A stretch of DNA of 64,000 bases from Pseudomonas sp. PDM16 (GCF_014851865.1 NZ_JACVAM010000008.1:1-64000), one strand, 5' to 3'; shown: positions 1-6,868, counted from the first letter of the stretch. A program made the numbers and translations. The notes: generated by a model from the sequence alone, not told the origin.

Positions 1-54
1 CTCGGTCATCGTGCCGCAATCAACAAAGCAGTGCGCCCCGGCCTCTTCGCCTAA
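1..54 (+). CDS. 3' tail of an integron cassette gene (partial)
   Basis: Frame 1 is open from the window edge and ends at TAA 52-54, giving the tail LGHRAAINKAVRPGLFA. The stop lies inside the first core of the following attC, as in the two complete cassettes downstream, which is why I take this frame as the real one. Too little is present to say what the protein does. Confidence 0.45.
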   Translation, partial: LGHRAAINKAVRPGLFA

Positions 55-126
55 CAACTGGTTCAAGGCCGCTCGCTTCGCTCGCTCGGGACCGGCTAAA
101 GCCGGCCCCTTAACCAAACGTTATGT
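49..126 (+). repeat. attC site 1
   Basis: Begins with the core GCCTAAC and ends with GTTATGT. Between them are the inverted segments expected of a folded attC (GGTTCAAGGC against the TTAACC-containing right arm) and an inner GGCTAAAGCC hairpin. The sequence is nearly identical to the site at 637-714, so the array uses one attC family. Confidence 0.85.
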
Positions 127-138
127 ACTGAGCCATTT

Positions 139-642
139 ATGAGTTCAAACCCTGAAGAGCTAATCGGTCTCTTGAAATGCTTTGATGGTGACTTAGAGTC
201 TACAGGTCAAGGCTGGGCTGATGTAGGCGCCAGCCTAGCTGAAGGCGTGGTTAAAAAATTTACCAAAAACGACTGGCACGAACTGCTAAAGCGTCAAGAA
301 AATCTAACCAACGGGCAGATGCATTTAATGGCATTGCTGATAGATCTTGCACCTGATGAGTTTTCAATAAAAATCGCCCAAAATTTAATTAAGCATGCAA
401 CTGGCGAACCATGGATTGAGGCTCTCAATACAATCAGCCACCTCTACATACTAAACGCAAGGCTTTTCCCACCGCCCTCCGAAAGCCAGGCTGAATTAAA
501 TAAATTTAAGTCAGAAGTCACGAAATATATAAATCTCTCCAACCCTGAAGACCTAGATTTCCATAGCTATTTAATGAAGCACAGCCACTTGATTGAGCTC
601 GACTGGTTAAGCTACTACAAATACCTCTATTCCGGCACATAA
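139..642 (+). CDS. Integron cassette protein of unknown function (167 aa)
   Basis: A complete cassette gene between two attC sites. The protein is 167 residues, mostly polar and probably alpha-helical, with no signal peptide or membrane segment and no motif I recognise. The ATG at 139 lies 12 bases after the preceding attC, with no strong ribosome binding site, and the stop overlaps the next attC. Base composition is AT-rich compared with the core genes, as usual for acquired cassettes. It could be a single-gene defence, immunity or adaptive function, but nothing in the sequence decides this. Confidence 0.8.
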   Translation: MSSNPEELIGLLKCFDGDLESTGQGWADVGASLAEGVVKKFTKNDWHELLKRQENLTNGQMHLMALLIDLAPDEFSIKIAQNLIKHATGEPWIEALNTISHLYILNARLFPPPSESQAELNKFKSEVTKYINLSNPEDLDFHSYLMKHSHLIELDWLSYYKYLYSGT

Positions 643-714
643 CAAGCGGTTCAAGGCCGTTCGCTTCGCTCACTCGGGACTGGCTAAAGCCAGCCCCTTA
701 ACCAAACGTTAGCT
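637..714 (+). repeat. attC site 2
   Basis: Runs from the core ACATAAC to GTTAGCT, 78 bases. It shares the GGTTCAAGGCCG and TTAACCAAACGTTA segments with attC 1 and has an inner stem GGCTAAAGCC. It carries the stop codon of the gene at 139-642. Confidence 0.88.
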
Positions 715-718
715 ACCA

Positions 719-1003
719 ATGAGCGCATCAATGGAAGTCAGAGATATAAACGGAAATCTAGTCACTGTTGGCTCGTACGTCCGAGTGCTATCCATTTCAC
801 CATTGGCATCAGATCTTGAACCCGAGGAGGTAGCTCGGGTTTCTTCTATGGTTGGCGAAATATTCGAGATCTATGAAATTGATCCCTATGGCCGTGCCTG
901 GGTAGAAAAGTGGTGGCATCTAGGGTCAGATCAGAGCACTTCTCACAGCCTTGCGCTTGAGAGCCATGAAATGGAGCTGTCGGCTCCCGCAGCCGGCAGC
1001 TAA
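719..1003 (+). CDS. Small integron cassette protein (94 aa)
   Basis: The second complete cassette gene. The ATG at 719 is 5 bases after attC 2 and the TAA at 1001-1003 is in attC 3. The protein looks like a small beta-rich domain (VTVGSYVRVLSI, MVGEIFEIYEID, then AWVEKWW), with an acidic middle and a short low-complexity tail. I recall similar small proteins among cassette-encoded hypothetical proteins of environmental integrons. That is recollection, not a search, and no function is known to me. Confidence 0.8.
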   Translation: MSASMEVRDINGNLVTVGSYVRVLSISPLASDLEPEEVARVSSMVGEIFEIYEIDPYGRAWVEKWWHLGSDQSTSHSLALESHEMELSAPAAGS

Positions 1004-1043
1004 CGAGTCGTTCAAGGCGGACGCCTTAACTCCAATGTTAACC
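998..1043 (+). repeat. attC site 3 (short form)
   Basis: Core AGCTAAC at 998-1004 and GTTAACC at 1037-1043, with inner arms GTTCAAGGCG and CGCCTTAACT. It is about 30 bases shorter than the other two because the inner hairpin is reduced. It is the last recognisable attC before the phage-like element. Confidence 0.7.
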
Positions 1044-1099
1044 CCGCCTGACCTTCCTTATTCGGGCGTACCAGCGCCTAGCTACTTCCTGGGTGAGCG

Positions 1100-1369
1100 C
1101 TATCCCGCGTTCTGACTGGTCAAGTTTCGGTTGGCTTCGTCGTACTCGGGGCTGGTTTGGCCACAGTCCGGCGCGGTCTCACCGCTAGCAAGCCACAGAG
1201 CGTATTGCGGGTAGATTTTGACCAGAGCCTCTACCTCCTCCGTGCTCATTCGGGCTTTTCTATGGCGTAGGTTCTTCCAGCGGACGTAGTTGATGTCCGA
1301 CTGCCTGACCAGCTCGTCCAAGCCCGTCTTATAGATAAGGGCTATAGCCCTCTCCATCATTGATTCCAT
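1100..1369 (-). CDS. Phage repressor-like DNA-binding protein (89 aa)
   Basis: A small protein read leftward, divergent from the excisionase-like gene. Residues about 15-60 look like a helix-turn-helix, followed by YALWLASGE, a phrase typical of small phage and Xre-like regulators in Pseudomonas. The tail is polar. Position and orientation match the immunity repressor of Pf-type phages, which controls a divergent promoter. The shared upstream region carries two palindromes (1388-1406 and 1435-1453) that are good operator candidates. ATG at 1369, with an alternative methionine three codons in. Confidence 0.65.
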   Translation of the reverse strand: MESMMERAIALIYKTGLDELVRQSDINYVRWKNLRHRKARMSTEEVEALVKIYPQYALWLASGETAPDCGQTSPEYDEANRNLTSQNAG

Positions 1370-1387
1370 AAAGGTCTAAAAATCTCC

Positions 1388-1453
1388 GAGTTCAATATTT
1401 GAACTCTAGGAATGCACTGTTATTCTTGCTCGGCAAGTTCAGTATTTGAACTC
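1388..1453. promoter_or_regulatory. Paired palindromic operators of the phage-like element
   Basis: A perfect 19-base palindrome GAGTTCAATATTTGAACTC lies at 1388-1406. A near copy, AAGTTCAGTATTTGAACTC, lies at 1435-1453, with centres 47 bases apart. Both fall between the divergent repressor-like gene and the excisionase-like gene. This is where a repressor would choose between the latent state and excision/replication. The repressor is the likely ligand, by inference. Confidence 0.75.
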
Positions 1454-1529
1454 CAATTCTGAACCGGCGTAGCCCAATAAAGACCAACATAGTGCAGCAA
1501 AGGCCATTCCTATGGAAGGAACCACCCTC

Positions 1530-1736
1530 ATGCCGAAAGACCCTTCTGGCCAACCAGCGCCACCTCTGATGCCCTGGAGAGAGTTCGCAAACTGGATTCG
1601 CATGCCCGAAAGCCACGACGTGGTTTGGGGCTGGATTCGCAACGGCTACATCCCCTCGCACAAGGTCGGCCGCCACGTAGTGGTCAACGTCGCGCTACTG
1701 ACCAGCCAGCTTCTCGAACAGGAGTGGACGCCATGA
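1530..1736 (+). CDS. Excisionase-like winged-helix protein (Xis, 68 aa)
   Basis: A small basic protein with the pattern FA...V..W...G.IPS.K....VVNVALL. This resembles the short MerR/AlpA-type excisionases of Pf phages (XisF4). Such proteins bend attachment-site DNA and turn integrase towards excision. I chose the ATG at 1530 because GGAAGGA lies 9 bases upstream; an in-frame ATG at 1512 would add six residues. The stop overlaps the next start as ATGA. It is divergent from the repressor-like gene across the two operators. Confidence 0.65.
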   Translation: MPKDPSGQPAPPLMPWREFANWIRMPESHDVVWGWIRNGYIPSHKVGRHVVVNVALLTSQLLEQEWTP

Positions 1737-1945
1737 GCAAAGGCGAAAGTTTCGACCTGTGCAGTGTAAAGACCTTCGCCGAAATGAGCGGTATCTCGAT
1801 AGAGGAAGCGATTGACTGGGTGGACAGCGGCACCATCCCGAGCATGAAGCTGGCCGACTTCCGCATGGTCAACCTGGCCCGGCTGCGTGAAGACCTGGCC
1901 AAGGGCAAGACCGAGTTCAAGGAAGGGGACTACTGCCATGTCTAG
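1733..1945 (+). CDS. Second excisionase-like small protein (70 aa)
   Basis: It starts in the ATGA overlap with the upstream gene, so the two are probably translationally coupled. Residues about 10-55 align with the upstream Xis-like protein (FA, V/W pair, G.IPS.K, MVNLARL), so the two look like tandem paralogues. The tail is acidic and unlike its neighbour. It may be a DNA-binding regulator or an accessory excision factor; this is inference from the similarity. Confidence 0.6.
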   Translation: MSKGESFDLCSVKTFAEMSGISIEEAIDWVDSGTIPSMKLADFRMVNLARLREDLAKGKTEFKEGDYCHV

Positions 1946-2273
1946 TAAGCCTGTTGGCTTGGATGTGCTCTCCGCTGTGGGCTTCCTGGGTGAGCCGGTG
2001 GTGGTCGAACTGGCCTGGGACGATGACCCCGAACCGTGCTGGCGTGCCGGCTATGTGATCGGCGTGGTACTGCTCATCGAAGGCGTGCATGAGCAGGCGT
2101 GCCTGTTGGTGAAGAGTCCCGGCGATGAACACCCCCTCGACGTGTACCTCTCGGACATCCGCTCTATCCGGTCGATTCGCAGCAGTGCGCGCAGCCTGCT
2201 TGGCCGACTGCCCCTCCCTCACATGCTCCAGGGCCAGACCGGGCTCATGGAAGGAGAGCGCCGCCATGCATAG
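1938..2273 (+). CDS. Phage-element protein, first of a paralogous pair (111 aa)
   Basis: ATG at 1938 overlaps the previous gene by 8 bases. The core (VVVELAWDDDPEPCWRAGYV, then LIEGVHEQACLLV and DIRSIRSIR) is repeated in the next gene, so this is a tandem duplication. No transmembrane segment or enzyme motif is visible. It holds the place where Pf phages carry small early proteins. Function unknown to me. Confidence 0.6.
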   Translation: MSSKPVGLDVLSAVGFLGEPVVVELAWDDDPEPCWRAGYVIGVVLLIEGVHEQACLLVKSPGDEHPLDVYLSDIRSIRSIRSSARSLLGRLPLPHMLQGQTGLMEGERRHA

Positions 2274-2655
2274 CTGCAACGTCATCACCGCTGCCAACGC
2301 GGCTCAGTACATGGGCGCCACCGTGCTCGTGGAAATGGTCTGGAACCAAGACCCGGAACCGCTGTGGCGCTGCCTGCATATCGTCGGCATGGCCCTACCC
2401 ATGGAGGGTGTGTACCACGAAGCCGGCTACTTCCTGACCATGCCCCTGGACGGCCAAGCCGACTTTCCGACCGAGCTTTGCTTCTACAACATCCGCACCA
2501 TTCGGGCGATACGGCACCGCGACCGGCAGAGTTCCGGCAACGTACTGGGCCGTATGACCCGACCCTATGCGTCGAGGTCAGGGGCCGCGCTCCCGGCTCG
2601 TCGCGACGGTGCTCCCGTCGCGATGAACGGAAGCACGGGCGTAGCGCACCCTTGA
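2266..2655 (+). CDS. Phage-element protein, second of a paralogous pair (129 aa)
   Basis: Overlaps the preceding gene by 8 bases; GGAAGGAG precedes the ATG. Residues about 20-90 align with the upstream protein (VLVEMVWNQDPEPLWR, PMEGVYHEAGYFL, NIRTIRAIR). The last 30 residues are Ala/Arg/Gly-rich. They are encoded over a perfect 9-base-pair hairpin (2601-2623), so this tail may be a run-on into non-coding phage DNA after a deletion. Function unknown. Confidence 0.55.
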   Translation: MHSCNVITAANAAQYMGATVLVEMVWNQDPEPLWRCLHIVGMALPMEGVYHEAGYFLTMPLDGQADFPTELCFYNIRTIRAIRHRDRQSSGNVLGRMTRPYASRSGAALPARRDGAPVAMNGSTGVAHP

Positions 2656-3040
2656 CCCTGCACCGCCATGAACAGCCTCTGCCGGGGAGCGTGGGGTAGC
2701 TTCACCACCCCACGCTCCCGAGCCCTCGGCGGCAAGAGCGGGATAACAAGGGCAGCGCCCTTGGTTTTCTTCCCTCTGTCCCTCGCCGATATCTCCCGCC
2801 TGCTTCTGCTGCTGGCCTTCCTCGCGCTCTGGCGAGGGTGCGCCTACGGTCTGCCTCCCGGTCCACCTCCCTTCTTCGTATTCGCCCTGGATCACTCCTG
2901 CAGTGACTGCCAGCGGGATGACTTCGCCGGTCTGCTAGAGGCTGACCAAAGCGAATGGTGGCTCAGGTGATCCGGCTGGGGTGGTCAGGCCGTCGGCGGC
3001 GCGGACTCGCCAGCGGAGCGCCGGAGCCGCGCCGCTGACG
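2601..3040. other. Hairpin-rich non-coding region (candidate phage origin, packaging signal or terminator)
   Basis: Three strong inverted repeats are seen: 9-bp arms at 2601-2609/2615-2623, 13-bp arms at 2685-2697/2707-2719, and 14-bp arms with one wobble at 2991-3004/3027-3040. A shorter CCTCGC/GCGAGG stem lies near 2818-2836. No convincing gene lies between 2656 and 3103. In filamentous phages such hairpins serve as the central terminator, replication origin and packaging signal. Here they replace the structural genes, just upstream of the initiator gene. Specific roles are inference. Confidence 0.5.
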
Positions 3041-3103
3041 TCCCTGTAACACGTCAGATAACCACTAAACGAAATTCGCAGTATTCAGCATTGGAGTAAC
3101 CGA

Positions 3104-4387
3104 GTGACTAAGCCCATCGATCAAGTCCGTCTGAACCAACTGACCGCCCAGGAAGACCCGAAGGGTCGCTTGTTCATTGATCCTTCGACCATCCAGTTCA
3201 CCGACCTGACAGGCGTACGCCTGCTTCGCTGTGGCGTCGATACGGTGCGCCAGCTGTATCGCGGCCTGATCCGCCCGGAAATCATGGCTCTGTTCGAGAA
3301 GCCGGGCGCTATGGTCGATTTTGCCGGCCAGCGCTGGCACTCGGGGCGAGTGGGTCGAGATTCGGGTTACCAGTACAAGCTGCAGAACATGGACCTGGGC
3401 TTCGTGCTGCTGGTGAAGAACTTCAACGCCAAGCTCGACGCCATCGGCCCGCACCTGAAAATCGAGGTGTCACCGCATGCCCTGGATGCGCTGAGCCCGC
3501 AGCGCCTGCAGGAGCGCCTGGACTACTACGCCCAGGAGCTGATGACCAACGTCGAAGTGAACCAGTGTGCCGTGCACCTGGCGCTAGACCTGCAGGGCTG
3601 GAAGCCGCCCGTTGATCTGGTGGCCCGCATGCATTGCCGAGCGCGGACGCACCGGGACATTTCGGGGATCAACCAGATCGAGTGGGCGACCAAGTCCAGC
3701 GTCTACGGCCGCGGTGAAACCTCCATGTTCGGCTCGGCTGGAGGCATTCAGCTCTGCATCTACAACAAGACCGAGCAGGCCAAGGCCACGGACAAGCTGG
3801 ACTACTGGGAAAGCGTCTGGCGTCGCCGTGACAGCTTCGACGACAACGACCCGGAGAACTACGACCCAGCCCAGGACGTGTGGCGCATCGAAATGCGTTA
3901 TCACCACTCGATCATCCAGCAATTCGCCAGTGGCTCGGTAGACCTGCAGACCGGTCAGTTCATCGATACCAGCACCTTTGCAGCCTTCGCTGGCCACCTC
4001 GACGGCCTGTGGCGTTATGGTCTGGGTCAGTTCCGTTTGCTGGTCCGTCCTGGCGCCTATGAGGCCATCTGGACGCTGATTCGTGATGACGTGCGTGTAG
4101 ACCTTCCGGTTGATTCGCTGCTCGAGGAAACCGAATACAAGCGCCACCACAAAACGGCCAGAGGCTTCTCCGGCAAGAATGTGGAGTTGTTCCTGGGAAA
4201 CTTCGTAAGCCTGCTGGCTAGGGAGCGAGTGGGCGCAAAAAAGGCGTTTGACCGGCTGCAAACCTGGGAATGCTGGCCGGTTATTCGTGACCACTACGCC
4301 GCCAAGGATATGACCGACTTCGATATCTACAAGCACATCAAGGCGCTGCTGGAGGAGCGCCATGTGCGATGGGGAAGGGCGGTATGA
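3104..4387 (+). CDS. Phage replication initiator, gene II/X-like family (427 aa)
   Basis: A 427-residue protein whose length and position match the Pf1/Pf4 replication initiator (PA0727 in PAO1, as I recall it). Gene II-type proteins nick the double-stranded replicative form to start rolling-circle replication. No membrane segment is present. The GTG start at 3104 is preceded by TTGGAG; the 3' end overlaps the integrase gene, so the two are one transcription unit. The reading frame looks intact. A catalytic tyrosine cannot be fixed by eye. Confidence 0.75.
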   Translation: MTKPIDQVRLNQLTAQEDPKGRLFIDPSTIQFTDLTGVRLLRCGVDTVRQLYRGLIRPEIMALFEKPGAMVDFAGQRWHSGRVGRDSGYQYKLQNMDLGFVLLVKNFNAKLDAIGPHLKIEVSPHALDALSPQRLQERLDYYAQELMTNVEVNQCAVHLALDLQGWKPPVDLVARMHCRARTHRDISGINQIEWATKSSVYGRGETSMFGSAGGIQLCIYNKTEQAKATDKLDYWESVWRRRDSFDDNDPENYDPAQDVWRIEMRYHHSIIQQFASGSVDLQTGQFIDTSTFAAFAGHLDGLWRYGLGQFRLLVRPGAYEAIWTLIRDDVRVDLPVDSLLEETEYKRHHKTARGFSGKNVELFLGNFVSLLARERVGAKKAFDRLQTWECWPVIRDHYAAKDMTDFDIYKHIKALLEERHVRWGRAV

Positions 4388-5391
4388 GTGTTAAGCGCCG
4401 CGACGATGGTCGATGGCTGGCAGACGTTCAGCCGATCCGTGGCCAGCGCTACCGGAAAATCTTCAAGACCAAGGCGGAAGCCCTTCGCTATGAAGCCTTC
4501 ATCATCGCCAGCAAGGCCCAGGACCCAGCCTGGAATCCCAAGGCGCCTGATCGGAGAAAGCTGAGCGAGTTGATCGGCCTGTGGTTCGACCTGCATGGCC
4601 ACATGCTCAAGGATGGTGAGCGCCGTAAGGCCAAGCTCGATGCCCTCTGCACACGCTTGCGTAACCCGGTTGCTGCGCTGATCGATGCGGCCGCCTATGC
4701 GCATGATCGCCGGGTGCGTTCTCAGTCTGGTACCAGTCCGAAGACCCTGAACAATGAGCTGGGCTATCTGCGTGCTGTGTACAACGAACTGCGTGGCCTG
4801 GGCCAGATCGACTACGCCAACCCGCTGGAGCTGGTTAAGCCATTCCGCATTGAAGAACGGGAACTGTCCTGGCTGACCTCGGAGCAGATCACCGTACTCC
4901 TGGGAGCGATTCGAGACGGCTGCGATAACCCACACGTCGAGCCGATCACCCTGATCTGTCTGGCCACCGGGGCGCGTTGGTCAGAGGCGGAAGGAATGGT
5001 CCCGGCAAGGCTGCGGAGTGGGGCGGTCACGTTCAGCAAGACCAAATCCAGCAAGGTGCGCACAGTGCCGATTGATCCCGCCCTGGAGCTGCTGATACGC
5101 AATCACTGGAAGCGCTACGGCCAGTTCACTACCGGCAGCATCAATGCCTTCCGCCGTGCCCTGGATCGTTCCGGCATCGAGCTACCCCAAGGCCAAGCCA
5201 CCCATGCACTGCGCCATACCTTCGCCAGCCACTTCATGCAGAAGGGCGGGAACATCCTCACCCTGCAGAAGATCTTGGGTCACTCCAGCTTGGCCATGAC
5301 CATGCGCTATGCGCACTTGGCTCCGGAGCATTTGGCAGAGGCGGTGAGGTTAAGCCCGCTGGCTGGCCTTTCTCTGGTCAGTAATGCGTGA
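4369..5391 (+). CDS. Phage-type tyrosine recombinase / integrase (340 aa)
   Basis: A site-specific recombinase that would insert and excise the element. The N-terminal arm-binding region (about 1-55) is followed by a SAM-like core-binding domain. The catalytic domain has the family residues: the first Arg in ATGARWSEAE, HALRHTF for His-x-x-Arg, LGHSSLAMTMRY with the His and the final nucleophilic Tyr. All key residues are present. A later start at 4384 would form an ATGA overlap with the initiator gene and removes only five residues. In Pf-type elements the integrase lies at one end, so attR should be just beyond 5391. Confidence 0.88.
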   Translation: MGKGGMSVKRRDDGRWLADVQPIRGQRYRKIFKTKAEALRYEAFIIASKAQDPAWNPKAPDRRKLSELIGLWFDLHGHMLKDGERRKAKLDALCTRLRNPVAALIDAAAYAHDRRVRSQSGTSPKTLNNELGYLRAVYNELRGLGQIDYANPLELVKPFRIEERELSWLTSEQITVLLGAIRDGCDNPHVEPITLICLATGARWSEAEGMVPARLRSGAVTFSKTKSSKVRTVPIDPALELLIRNHWKRYGQFTTGSINAFRRALDRSGIELPQGQATHALRHTFASHFMQKGGNILTLQKILGHSSLAMTMRYAHLAPEHLAEAVRLSPLAGLSLVSNA

Positions 5392-5593
5392 AGTGGATTA
5401 GGGTAGTGCCAGTGCTGTTCGTCCCTGTCCGCTACTGGCCGCGGCTGTCCGTATTTGGCCTTGTTTACTTTTCGCCATTGCGCAATACTACGTTCACGAC
5501 TCAACCCTTGGCGGGCCGATTCAGTTCAGCCTTAGCCTCGGGTGAAGAAACCGGCCCAAAAGCCGGTTTTTTCGTTTCTAGGGATAGGGATTT
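5392..5593. other. Junction region right of the integrase, with terminator
   Basis: No gene is seen in these 200 bases. They should contain the right attachment site if the integrase marks the end of the element, but I found no matching repeat near 1044-1100. A rho-independent terminator, AAACCGGC / GCCGGTTT followed by six T, is at 5548-5574. Confidence 0.5.
5548..5574 (+). terminator. Rho-independent terminator after the integrase
   Basis: An 8-bp stem with a CCAAAA loop and a T-run, ending 20 bases before the NYN-domain gene. It should isolate that gene from transcription of the phage-like element. Confidence 0.75.
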
Positions 5594-6268
5594 GTGCGAA
5601 CAGCTTTCTTCGTAGATGGCTACAACCTCTATTACGGCCTTTTGCATGGTTCGCCCCACAAGTGGTTGGACCTGCCGGCTTTGCTTACCCATATCCTGGG
5701 TATGCAGGATTCGTCCTCCGTTCTCTCTTCGGTCAGCTATTACACCTCTCCGGTGATCGCTAACCTTGCCACTCGTGGTCAGCAGTCGAACGATGCCCAG
5801 AGTCGTTACATCCGTGCTCTGCAGGCAAAAGGTGTGTCGGTCACGCTGGGGCGCCACCGGCTGGCCAAGGGATATGCTCCCCGCTACATCGATGGAGAGA
5901 AGGCCTCCAGGCGGGATCAGGTTGCCATCTGGCAGCTGGAAGAGAAGGAGACCGACGTAAACCTGGCTTTGGGTATGTACCGAGCAGGATGTCGGTCGGA
6001 TGAGCTCCAGATTGAACAGATTGTTCTGGTGTCGGGCGATACTGATCTAGCGCCTGCTCTCGCTGCTATCCGTTCGGATTTTCCGCATATCCGCATCGGC
6101 GTGATTCTGCCGCATAGGCATGAGCAACGTGATCCGCCAGGTTCCTTGATGAAGCATACGCACTGGATGCGCCGCCATGTTCCCGAGTCGGAGCTAGCGT
6201 TCTTCCAATTGCCACCCAAGGTTCCGCTTCCCAAGAAGCCGGCCATCGTAAAGCCGGACTATTGGTAG
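5594..6268 (+). CDS. NYN-domain (LabA/DUF88-like) putative RNase (224 aa)
   Basis: The N-terminus FFVDGYNLYYG has the Asp and Asn of the NYN/PIN-like nuclease fold, and VSGDTDLAPAL near residue 140 supplies the second acidic motif. NYN proteins are metal-dependent RNases, or inactive relatives of them. The active-site acids look intact here. The start is GTG at 5594. It is a single gene between the phage-like element and ssrA. It could be cargo of an island at ssrA or an ordinary chromosomal gene; the sequence does not settle which. Confidence 0.75.
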   Translation: MRTAFFVDGYNLYYGLLHGSPHKWLDLPALLTHILGMQDSSSVLSSVSYYTSPVIANLATRGQQSNDAQSRYIRALQAKGVSVTLGRHRLAKGYAPRYIDGEKASRRDQVAIWQLEEKETDVNLALGMYRAGCRSDELQIEQIVLVSGDTDLAPALAAIRSDFPHIRIGVILPHRHEQRDPPGSLMKHTHWMRRHVPESELAFFQLPPKVPLPKKPAIVKPDYW

Positions 6269-6313
6269 TCCTACATCTGTGACACTTTCGGGACATTCGA
6301 TAGCCCAAGAAAG

Positions 6314-6352
6314 CAAAAGCCCCCGATCTTCGCTAGGAAAATCAGGGGCTTA
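6314..6352 (-). terminator. Rho-independent terminator of ssrA
   Basis: Read leftward, AAGCCCCTGAT pairs with ATCGGGGGCTT (one G-U pair) and is followed by a T-rich stretch. It begins 14 bases after the CCA end of the tmRNA gene. Confidence 0.8.
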
Positions 6353-6365
6353 AGCTATTCTGATT

Positions 6366-6722
6366 TGGTGGAGCCGGGGGGATTTGAACCCCCGTCCGCC
6401 AGCTCTCCGCTATCGGTTCTACATGCTTAGCCATCTCTACTGAGTTAACTCCGCGCCGCCCGAGTGGCAGGGTGCTTGGAGCGAGCTGCATAAGTTTTAG
6501 CCGTTACACCTGCAGCGTGCTTGGCGGCGATCCTGTTCTATCTGACAGACCAAATCTTCGGGTTTACAGGCATCCCCTAGGGTCTGCTGGCGCCCTTAGG
6601 CGGCCAGAGCGTAGTTGTCGTCGTTGGCAACTATGAAGTTGTGGCAGCGGATTTACGAGAACTGTCACCTACTCGGCATGCCCCTCAAGTTTCGCTACCG
6701 GCGTCGAATCCTAATCGGCCCC
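6366..6722 (-). ncRNA. ssrA: tmRNA (trans-translation RNA)
   Basis: The 5' end GGGGCCGATTAGGATTCGACG and the 3' end with a T-arm and CCA form the alanyl-tRNA-like domain. The tag reading frame lies at 6596-6628 and encodes ANDDNYALAA followed by TAA, the Pseudomonas tag ending in LAA for Clp proteases. Length is 357 nt. The RNA rescues stalled ribosomes together with SmpB, whose gene lies 11 kb away at 17526-18008. The 3' end of ssrA is a common island insertion site, and here a mobile element lies on exactly that side. I see no second copy of the ssrA 3' end within the window. Confidence 0.97.
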
Positions 6723-6868
6723 AGAACGCTCTTGCGAGGTTGGACGGGCAGTGTACGGCAAAGGTTCATCAGCGTCGACCACCGGCTGCCGTTACAATGC
6801 CTGGCCCGGTACTCGCCGTTTACCAAGCCTGTGCCATCCTCATCAGATCAGAATTCGAGGAGCGACGG

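Larger units (their letters stand above)
1..1043 (+). mobile_element. Distal end of a chromosomal integron cassette array
   Basis: Three attC-like sites (49-126, 637-714, 998-1043) separate one partial and two complete cassettes, all on the plus strand. In all three, the stop codon of the gene is the TAA of the first attC core, the usual compact cassette layout. The cassette genes are visibly AT-richer than the chromosome to the right. No integron integrase lies here, so intI and attI should be to the left of the window. Array orientation makes this the last, least expressed part. No further attC is seen after 1043. Confidence 0.85.
1100..5391. mobile_element. Pf-like filamentous phage remnant or satellite without capsid genes
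   Basis: In order: a leftward repressor-like gene, a rightward Xis-like gene, three more small overlapping ORFs, about 450 bases of hairpin-rich non-coding DNA, a replication initiator and a tyrosine integrase. Repressor, excisionase, initiator and integrase in this order match the Pf1/Pf4 inovirus family (PAO1 PA0716-PA0728) as I recall it. The genes expected between the small ORFs and the initiator (ssDNA-binding protein, major and minor coat proteins, Zot-like assembly ATPase) are absent. The ends are uncertain: I found no convincing direct repeat, so the limits given are those of the outer genes. Confidence 0.75.

Noticed and set aside
2668..2970. 100-codon plus-strand ORF with a Leu-rich stretch, a possible phage coat-like protein
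   Set aside because: No ribosome binding site, it crosses the 13-bp hairpin at 2685-2719, and its composition looks like translated non-coding DNA; no signal-peptide and coat-protein pattern.
1044..6366. Direct repeat of the ssrA 3' end as an attachment site for the phage-like element
   Set aside because: I looked for the T-arm/CCA end sequence left of the element and did not find it; the attachment site remains unidentified.
6641..6868. N-terminal extension of the hybrid kinase
   Set aside because: It runs through ssrA; the ATG at 6869 has a good ribosome binding site and directly precedes the first membrane segment.
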